Shown here: one piece after another, positions 17,313 through 22,370 of the stretch
How positions within the stretch are numbered: the stretch's first letter is position 1
How the letters are laid out: each line of letters begins with the position of its first letter
IMG/VR virus record: IMGVR_UViG_3300022592_000036
Span: 1 to 22,370 of that record
DNA length: 22,370 nt
Reading direction: 5' to 3' (one strand)
Source: a virus
Made by a program: the position numbers and the translations under genes
The notes under the pieces: generated by a model
Database searches by the model: none
What the model was told of the DNA's origin: nothing
What the model saw: the letters and a program-made list of their open reading frames with translations, nothing else

Positions 17313-17337
17313 TAGGCGAAACCGAAACATTTGCCTA
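17313..17337 (+). promoter_or_regulatory. Stem-loop in the gene 18 leader
   Basis: TAGGCGAA pairs with TTTGCCTA (8 bp including one G-U) around a 9-base loop. The predicted late transcript would begin at the foot of this stem, so it could protect the 5' end of the sheath mRNA. The ATTTT that follows would also allow a weak terminator for gene 17. The sequence does not decide between these. Confidence 0.5.
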
Positions 17338-17368
17338 ATTTTAAATAGAATTTACAAGGAGAATCACA

Positions 17369-19558
17369 ATGCCGTTTCAATTATCTCCAGGCGTTGCAGT
17401 CGTAGAGAAGGATTTCTCTTCAATCGTTCCAGCAGTGGCAACCTCAACTGGTGCCTTCGCAGGTACATTTCAGTGGGGTCCAGTTAATGATCCAGTAACA
17501 ATTTCTTCTGAAAATGTTTTGGTACAAAGATTTGGTAAGCCAACCGATTCGAATGCACAATCTTTCTTTACCGCAGCAAACTTCCTGTCATACGCTAATA
17601 ACCTATTAGTAGTTCGTACAGATACAACTGGACAGCGAAATGCTGTCGCTACTGAATCTGGTTCCGTAGGCAGCTTCAGCATGATCCTTAACGGATCTGG
17701 TTACGCATCTGCTAGTGCAGCTCCAGCTGTTACTATTGGTGCTCCAGATATCGCTGGTGGTATTCAGGCAGTTGGTACTGCGTTACTTTCTGGCGGTGGA
17801 ATTACAAATATCGCAATCACTTCTGGTGGTAGCACTTATGCTACTGAACCTAATGTTGTTATCCCTCCACCAAATGTTGCTGGCGGTGTTCAAGCAACTG
17901 CTCACTCAGTAATTACTGCTGGTGTAGTTACTGATATTGTTATCGACAATGCTGGTTCTGGTTATACTGGTGCAGTTAACGTAACATTATCTGGCGGTGG
18001 TGGTGCTGGTGCTTCTTTAGGCGCAGTAACTCTTTCTGCTTCAACTATCACTGGTATTCATGTGACAACTCATGGTTCTGGTTATACTACCAACCCATCT
18101 GTTAGTATTGCAGCTCCTGGCGGTGGTGGTACTACTGCAACTGCTTCTTCACATGTTACTGTTGGTGGTGTAAAAATTAACAATACAGATTCATACCTAT
18201 CAACTTATGCTGATGGTAATGGTGTTGTTGGCGAATTCGCTGCTAAGTATCCAGGAACTCTTGGTAACTCATTGACAGTTTCTATGGCTGATGGTTCTTC
18301 TTTTGGAACATGGGCATACAAAGCTGACTTCGATTCAGCTCCAGGAACTTCTGACTATGCTGCTCAAACTGGCGCAACTAATGACGAAGTGCACATTATC
18401 GTTATCGATAGCAATGGTGCATGGACAGGTACTCCAGGTGCAGTTCTAGAGAAATTCGCATATGCTTCTAAAGCATCTGACGCTAAGAAATCTGATGGTA
18501 CAAACAACTACTACAAAGACGTAATCAATTCACGTTCACAGTATATCTGGTGGATGGATCATCCAACTGCTGGTGCAAACTGGGGAACTATTGCTGGTTC
18601 AACATCTTTCGATCAAGTTGATCCAGTTACTCGTGCTCTTGCTGGTGGTGCAGATGACCTAAACGCAACTGATGGTAACCTAATTGCTTCATGGGGAATT
18701 TTCGCTGACGATACTCGTTTCGATATTCGCTTGATTCCACTTGGTAAAGCATCTTCAACTGTTGCTAACTATGTTATCGGATCTGTTGCTGAAACTCGTC
18801 TTGACTGCGTAGTATTCGCTTCACCACAGAATGTAGATTCTGGTGATATCATTATCGGTTCTGGTTCAGACGCAACTGATCAAATCGTTGCTTATCGTAA
18901 CGAACTACCAAGTTCTTCATACGCAGCTCTTGACTCTGGTTTCAAATATCAGTACGATCGCTACAACGACAAGTATCGTTGGGTTCCATTGAATGGTGAC
19001 GTAGCTGGTCTATGCGCACGTGTTGATTACCAAGCTGATCCATGGTTCTCTCCAGGTGGTCTAAATCGTGGTCAAATCAAGAACGTAGTTAAACTTGCCG
19101 TTAATCCAAACGCAGCTGATCGCGACAATCTTTACAAGAATGGTGTTAACCCAGTTGTAACTTTCCCAGGACAGGGTACTGTTCTATACGGTGACAAGAC
19201 TTTATTGGCTAAGCCAAGTGCGTTTGATCGTATCAACGTGCGTCGTCTGTTTATCGTTCTTGAGAAAGCAATCGCAACTGCTGCTAAGTTCCAATTGTTC
19301 GAGTTCAACGATTCGTTTACTCAAGCACAATTCCGCAACTTAGTTGAACCATTCCTACGTGATGTTCAGGGTCGTCGTGGTATTACTGACTTCGTAGTTA
19401 AATGCGATGCGTCAAATAACACTGCGCAGATCGTTGACACTAATCAGTTCGTTGCCGATATCTTTATTAAACCTAATCGTTCAATTAACTTTATCACTCT
19501 TAACTTCGTTGCCGCTCGCTCAAGCATTAACTTTAGCGAAATCGGTGGTGGTGTTTAA
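17369..19558 (+). CDS. 18: Tail sheath protein gp18
   Basis: The sheath polymerises around the gp19 tube and contracts to drive infection. The 729 residues exceed T4 gp18 (659). The start (QLSPGVAVVEKDFSSIVPAV, then TSTGAFAGTFQWGPVNDP) and C-terminal third (QADPWFSPGGLNRGQIKNV, RINVRRLFIVLEKAIATAAK, VEPFLRDVQGRRGITDFVV) are typical. The C-terminal strand (NFITLNFVAARSSINFSEIG) is the one exchanged between subunits in contractile sheaths. Residues about 98-270 form an inserted, outward-type beta region of about four GSGY-like units (NGSGYASASAAPAVTI, GGSTYATEPNVVI, GSGYTGAVNVTL, GSGYTTNPSVSI). ACAAGGAGAA upstream is the best ribosome site in the window, consistent with high expression. The gene has its own promoter-like box and a leader hairpin. 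Confidence 0.95.
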   Translation: MPFQLSPGVAVVEKDFSSIVPAVATSTGAFAGTFQWGPVNDPVTISSENVLVQRFGKPTDSNAQSFFTAANFLSYANNLLVVRTDTTGQRNAVATESGSVGSFSMILNGSGYASASAAPAVTIGAPDIAGGIQAVGTALLSGGGITNIAITSGGSTYATEPNVVIPPPNVAGGVQATAHSVITAGVVTDIVIDNAGSGYTGAVNVTLSGGGGAGASLGAVTLSASTITGIHVTTHGSGYTTNPSVSIAAPGGGGTTATASSHVTVGGVKINNTDSYLSTYADGNGVVGEFAAKYPGTLGNSLTVSMADGSSFGTWAYKADFDSAPGTSDYAAQTGATNDEVHIIVIDSNGAWTGTPGAVLEKFAYASKASDAKKSDGTNNYYKDVINSRSQYIWWMDHPTAGANWGTIAGSTSFDQVDPVTRALAGGADDLNATDGNLIASWGIFADDTRFDIRLIPLGKASSTVANYVIGSVAETRLDCVVFASPQNVDSGDIIIGSGSDATDQIVAYRNELPSSSYAALDSGFKYQYDRYNDKYRWVPLNGDVAGLCARVDYQADPWFSPGGLNRGQIKNVVKLAVNPNAADRDNLYKNGVNPVVTFPGQGTVLYGDKTLLAKPSAFDRINVRRLFIVLEKAIATAAKFQLFEFNDSFTQAQFRNLVEPFLRDVQGRRGITDFVVKCDASNNTAQIVDTNQFVADIFIKPNRSINFITLNFVAARSSINFSEIGGGV
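17690..18160 (+). repeat. GSGY-type repeat block within the sheath gene
   Basis: About four degenerate units of roughly 40 residues occur, each with a GSGY or GSTY turn, a short strand ending P-x-V-x-I, a Gly-rich loop and a strand (ITNIAIT, VTDIVID, ITGIHVT). The block interrupts the sheath family sequence and resembles the two units in gene 14 (11810-12050). Confidence 0.75.
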
Positions 19559-19559
19559 G

Positions 19560-19567
19560 CTAAATAA
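19560..19567 (+). promoter_or_regulatory. Putative late promoter box for tube gene (CTAAATAA)
   Basis: GCTAAATAAAG here is identical over 11 bases to the sequence around 5385. It lies immediately after the sheath stop codon and just before AAGGAGAT (19573-19580) and the gene 19 ATG. A transcript starting about six bases after the box would retain the ribosome site, only just. Confidence 0.55.
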
Positions 19568-19586
19568 AGTATAAGGAGATATAAAA

Positions 19587-20180
19587 ATGGCAAATATTGC
19601 TGACTTTAAAGCTACCCTGATTGGTGGCGGTGCTCGTCCCAATCAGTTCCGTGTTGAATTATCATTCCCTTCATTCGTTACTACTGGTATCGTAGCTGGA
19701 CAGCAAGCACAGTTCCTGTGTAAAGCTGCTCAGTTACCAGCTTCCACTATCGAGAACATCGGTGTTCTTTATCGTGGTCGCCCAGTTAACTTTGCTGGTG
19801 AGCGTACATTCCAACCATGGACAATCACAATTTACAACGACACTTCTTTCAACATCCGTAATGCGTTGGAACAGTGGCAAGCTGGTATTCAAAACTACTC
19901 AGCAACTACTGGTCGTACTAATCCACGTGATTACCAAGTTGACTTGACTGTTCACCAACTAGATCGTAACGGTGCTGACATTAAGATCTACAAATTTGTA
20001 GATGCATTCCCAATTAATATCGGCGCAGTTGGACTTGATTTTGAACAACAAAACCAGATCGAAACATTCGATGTAGAATTCCAATACAACTTCTTCACTA
20101 GCAACTCTACTGAAGGTAATTCGTTTGGCGTTAATGTTTCAGTTGATACACCAATTGGTAACTTCCCAATTAAGATTTAA
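19587..20180 (+). CDS. 19: Tail tube protein gp19
   Basis: Gp19 hexamers stack into the inner tail tube through which DNA passes. The 197 residues compare with 163 in T4. The sequence has the tube-fold pattern: FKATLIGGGARPNQFRVELS, then FLCKAAQLPASTIENIGVLY, a YRGRPVNFAGERTF strand, WTITIYNDTSFNIRNALEQW, and YKFVDAFPINIGAVGLDFEQ near the end. The C-terminus (IETFDVEFQYNFF, then an acidic Ser/Asn-rich tail) matches the T4-like form. The ribosome site AAGGAGAT is strong and a promoter-like box lies just upstream, in keeping with a major virion protein. Its place right after gene 18 and before gene 20 is canonical. Confidence 0.94.
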   Translation: MANIADFKATLIGGGARPNQFRVELSFPSFVTTGIVAGQQAQFLCKAAQLPASTIENIGVLYRGRPVNFAGERTFQPWTITIYNDTSFNIRNALEQWQAGIQNYSATTGRTNPRDYQVDLTVHQLDRNGADIKIYKFVDAFPINIGAVGLDFEQQNQIETFDVEFQYNFFTSNSTEGNSFGVNVSVDTPIGNFPIKI

Positions 20181-20200
20181 TTCTTAGGTAAAATTTAATT

Positions 20201-21697
20201 ATGCAGGTTTTTGGATTCGAAATAAAACGTAAAAAAGAAACTCTGGATGTGGGGAGTGTTGTATCTCCTCCACCAGAGGATGGCGCAACCGTAGTCGCAA
20301 CATCCAGTGCCTATTATGGCATGGTGATGGACATCGAAGGTGTCGTTAAAACCGAACATGACCTCATTCGTCGTTATCGTGAAGTAGCACAGTATGCTGA
20401 CGTAGACTCTGCTATCGAAGATATCGTCAATGAGGCGATTGTTTCAAGTGAAGATGATAGTCCAGTAAAACTAAACCTTGATAAGTTAAAAGTATCTGAA
20501 ACAATCAAGAAGAAAATTCGTGATGAATTTGAGAATGTTTTAAGATTATACAAGTTTGATGTTAAGGGACATGACATTTTCCGTCAATGGTATATTGATG
20601 GACGTTTGTATTACCATGTCATGCTTGATCCAAATAATATCAAATCTGGAATTGCTGAAATGCGATTCATTGATCCTCGCAAGATTCGTCGTATTAAGAA
20701 CGTCGAGAAAAAGAGAGATCCTAAGTCGAATGTAGAAATCGTTGTAAAAGTAGATGAGTATTATCTATACAACGACAAAGGTATTACCGAGCAAACTACA
20801 CAAGGTGTTAAGTTATCGCTCGATTCAGTTGTGTTTGCTCCGTCTGGAATTATGGATGCAAATACTGGTATGATGTTGTCTCCATTGCATAAAGCAATTA
20901 AGCCAACTAATCAACTGAAGATGATTGAAGATGCGGTAGTTATCTATCGTATTAGCCGTGCTCCAGAACGTCGTGTATTCTATGTTGATGTGGGTAACTT
21001 ACCTAAGCTAAAAGCTGAACAGTATGTTAACGACATTATGAACAAGTTTAGAAATAAAGTTGTTTATGATGCTACCACTGGCGAAACACGTGACGATCGT
21101 CGTCATCTAAGTATGATGGAAGATTTCTGGATGCCACGTCGCGAAGGTGGTAAGGGTACAGAAATTACTACACTTCCTGGCGGACAAAACCTTGGGGATA
21201 TTCAAGATATCGAATACTTCCAGAAGAAATTATATCAGGCACTTAATGTGCCAATGTCTAGACTGCAACAGCAACAAGGTTTTAGCCTTGGACGTTCATC
21301 TGAAATTACACGTGATGAAATTAAGTTTAGTAAGTTTGTTTCTAGACTTCGTAAAAAGTTTTCATCGTTATTTTCTGAAACATTACGTGTTCAGTTAATC
21401 GCGAAAGGTGTTATTCGTGCCGATGAGTGGCATGATATGTCTCAAGATATTCTATTTGACTATCAACAAGACAACCACTTTACTGAATTGAAAGATGCAG
21501 AGTTATTACAGAATCGCTTAAATACTCTGCAACAAATGGTGCCATACATTGGTCGCTTCTATTCAACTAATTGGATTAAGAAGCATGTTCTTCTACAGAC
21601 TGACGATGAAATCGAAAAGATGGAAGAAGAAATGAAAGGTGAGCAACCTTCACCAGAAGAATTGCAATTTATGCAGCAACAACAGGAGAATCAATAA
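20201..21697 (+). CDS. 20: Portal protein gp20
   Basis: Gp20 forms the dodecameric portal that starts prohead assembly, docks the gp17 motor and later carries the neck. The 498 residues compare with 524 in T4. Diagnostic segments are DLIRRYREVAQYADVDSAIE, DIVNEAIVSSEDDSPVKL, FRQWYIDGRLYYHVMLDPNN, RISRAPERRVFYVDVGNLPK and the conserved C-terminal block LGRSSEITRDEIKFSKFVSR (about residues 365-385). The C-terminus is Glu/Gln-rich (LQFMQQQQENQ). The ribosome site is weak (TTAGGT, 20184-20189), as expected for a protein needed in low copy. The stop overlaps the next start (TAATG), so the core protein gene is translationally coupled. Secure call. Confidence 0.95.
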   Translation: MQVFGFEIKRKKETLDVGSVVSPPPEDGATVVATSSAYYGMVMDIEGVVKTEHDLIRRYREVAQYADVDSAIEDIVNEAIVSSEDDSPVKLNLDKLKVSETIKKKIRDEFENVLRLYKFDVKGHDIFRQWYIDGRLYYHVMLDPNNIKSGIAEMRFIDPRKIRRIKNVEKKRDPKSNVEIVVKVDEYYLYNDKGITEQTTQGVKLSLDSVVFAPSGIMDANTGMMLSPLHKAIKPTNQLKMIEDAVVIYRISRAPERRVFYVDVGNLPKLKAEQYVNDIMNKFRNKVVYDATTGETRDDRRHLSMMEDFWMPRREGGKGTEITTLPGGQNLGDIQDIEYFQKKLYQALNVPMSRLQQQQGFSLGRSSEITRDEIKFSKFVSRLRKKFSSLFSETLRVQLIAKGVIRADEWHDMSQDILFDYQQDNHFTELKDAELLQNRLNTLQQMVPYIGRFYSTNWIKKHVLLQTDDEIEKMEEEMKGEQPSPEELQFMQQQQENQ

Positions 21698-22083
21698 TGA
21701 ATGAAAATGTGCAAAACTTAATTAATGCGATCGCTGATGGCGATGCTGTTGGAACTGAAGTAGCATTTAACGCTGCCCTAGCAGATAAAATTTCTGCTCG
21801 TTTAGATACTATGCGTCAAGAAGTTGCTCAAACAATGTTCGCTTCACAACAAGCAGTTGTTGAAGAAGAAATTGACCTAGATGCTGAAATCCTTGCTGAA
21901 GAAGAAGTTCAACTTTCTGAAGAAGAGATTACTGAGATCGCAGAAAAGTATGAAGGATTCTCTAAGTTATCTGGCGAACTAAAAGCCAAAGGTGCTAAAG
22001 ATCCAGATGCACTAGCTGCATGGATCGGTCGTAAGAAAATGGGTAAGAAAGCATTCCAGGCTAAGGCTGCTGCAGGAAAATAA
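21697..22083 (+). CDS. 67: Prohead core protein, gp67-like
   Basis: In T4 the small acidic core protein gp67, encoded right after gene 20, helps build the scaffold that shapes the prohead. This 128-residue protein sits in that position with its ATG overlapping the portal stop and AGGAG upstream. The N-terminus is a helical segment (ALADKISARLDTMRQEVAQ). A strongly acidic stretch follows (residues 55-80, EEEIDLDAEILAEEE). The C-terminus is the basic, Ala/Gly-rich motif KDPDALAAWIGRKKMGKKAF followed by QAKAAAGK, which I recall in many T4-like phages outside the enterobacterial group. The acid-then-basic layout suits a core protein processed by the prohead protease. Assignment to gp67 rests on position and composition. 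Confidence 0.7.
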   Translation: MNENVQNLINAIADGDAVGTEVAFNAALADKISARLDTMRQEVAQTMFASQQAVVEEEIDLDAEILAEEEVQLSEEEITEIAEKYEGFSKLSGELKAKGAKDPDALAAWIGRKKMGKKAFQAKAAAGK

Positions 22084-22370
22084 TGCGTTATTATCAGTTG
22101 TCTCAATATTTAAACAATTCCATGGGGAAGGATATTGTAGAAAGTATCCGTTCCTATGGTAATGTTATTCAGCGAACAGCTGATAATACAATATTAATCA
22201 ATAATGAAGCAAGTGACTTTAAGAGTTTAGAAGAAGCAAGATCATATATTAAAAATAAAAACTACTCGGAACACTTAGAACAACAGATATCTAAAGAAAT
22301 ATACGAAGACATATCGGATAATCGTATCGCTAATATAATTAGAGAACATCACAATGTCAAAGTAACAGAT
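22083..22370 (+). CDS. Hypothetical protein downstream of gp67-like, 3'-partial
   Basis: The ATG overlaps the preceding stop (TAATG) and AGGA lies at 22074-22077. The frame stays open for 96 codons to the window edge, so the 3' end is missing. The visible part begins MRYYQLSQYLNNSMGKDIVE and continues through SLEEARSYIKNKN and EIYEDISDNRIANIIREHHN. It is helical and charged, with no membrane segment or known enzyme motif. T4 has gene 68 (core) and gene 21 (protease) in this area. This sequence does not look like the protease start, and I cannot confirm that it is gp68. I recall similar proteins of unknown function next to gene 21 in T4-like cyanophages. A head-assembly role is inferred from the coupled context only. 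Confidence 0.7.
   Translation, partial: MRYYQLSQYLNNSMGKDIVESIRSYGNVIQRTADNTILINNEASDFKSLEEARSYIKNKNYSEHLEQQISKEIYEDISDNRIANIIREHHNVKVTD

Noticed and set aside
17273-17337. Readthrough of the gene 17 TGA giving a 21-codon extension to TAA at 17335
   Set aside because: The extension covers a promoter-like box and hairpin, has no terminase-like sequence, and there is no other sign of TGA recoding.
17881-18180. Repetitive GGT-rich sheath DNA as a possible diversity-generating or CRISPR-like repeat
   Set aside because: The repeats are degenerate protein-level units in frame with no regular spacers, no template repeat and no reverse transcriptase in the window.

Overview
This window is a late structural-gene region of a T4-like myovirus (a contractile-tailed phage). 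Every supported gene is on the + strand, and almost the whole window is coding. The largest gaps are about 90 bases, so there is no gene-free stretch over 300 bases. The neck, terminase, sheath, tube, portal and prohead-core genes follow T4 order (13-14-15-17-18-19-20-67-like). Their sequence style resembles marine and freshwater exo-T-even phages, the cyanophage/pelagiphage type, more than enterobacterial T4. This is judged from memory of gp13/gp14 N-termini and of the tail-fibre modules; the host cannot be named from this window. There are no photosynthesis or other auxiliary metabolic genes, no tRNAs, and no integrase or transposase.

Layout. (1) 1-5369 is an adhesin cassette: a giant multidomain fibre (5' end outside the window) with SPRY-like, LamG-like, glycine-rich and C-terminal fibre domains, followed by a small probable tail-fibre assembly chaperone and a strong intrinsic terminator. 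(2) 5385-8950 holds two small structural-type genes and a 959-residue Thr/Gly/Ser-rich fibre, with a promoter-like motif in front and a terminator behind. (3) 8976-10283 is a second, partly paralogous fibre-like gene where T4 has wac (fibritin). (4) 10285-12260 holds the neck genes 13 and 14; gene 14 is split by an in-frame TAA at 11604-11606. (5) 12270-14942 is an extra 890-residue fibre-like gene inserted between 14 and 15. (6) 14950-17275 holds gene 15 (tail terminator) and gene 17 (large terminase), with no gene 16 between them. (7) 17369-20180 holds sheath (18) and tube (19), each preceded by a CTAAATAA late-promoter-like box. (8) 20201-22370 holds the portal (20), a gp67-like prohead core gene and the start of a further gene running off the right edge.

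How the genes work together. Gp20 with the core proteins nucleates the prohead, gp17 pumps DNA through the portal, gp13/gp14 seal the filled head, and gp15 caps the gp18/gp19 tail so that it can join the neck. The fibre-like proteins give the virion its host-binding and decoration surface. The most notable observations are the in-frame ochre codon in gene 14, GSGY-type surface repeats shared by the gp14 fragment and the sheath, the displaced large fibre between 14 and 15, and a family of CTAAATAA/ATAAATAA boxes that probably mark late promoters.
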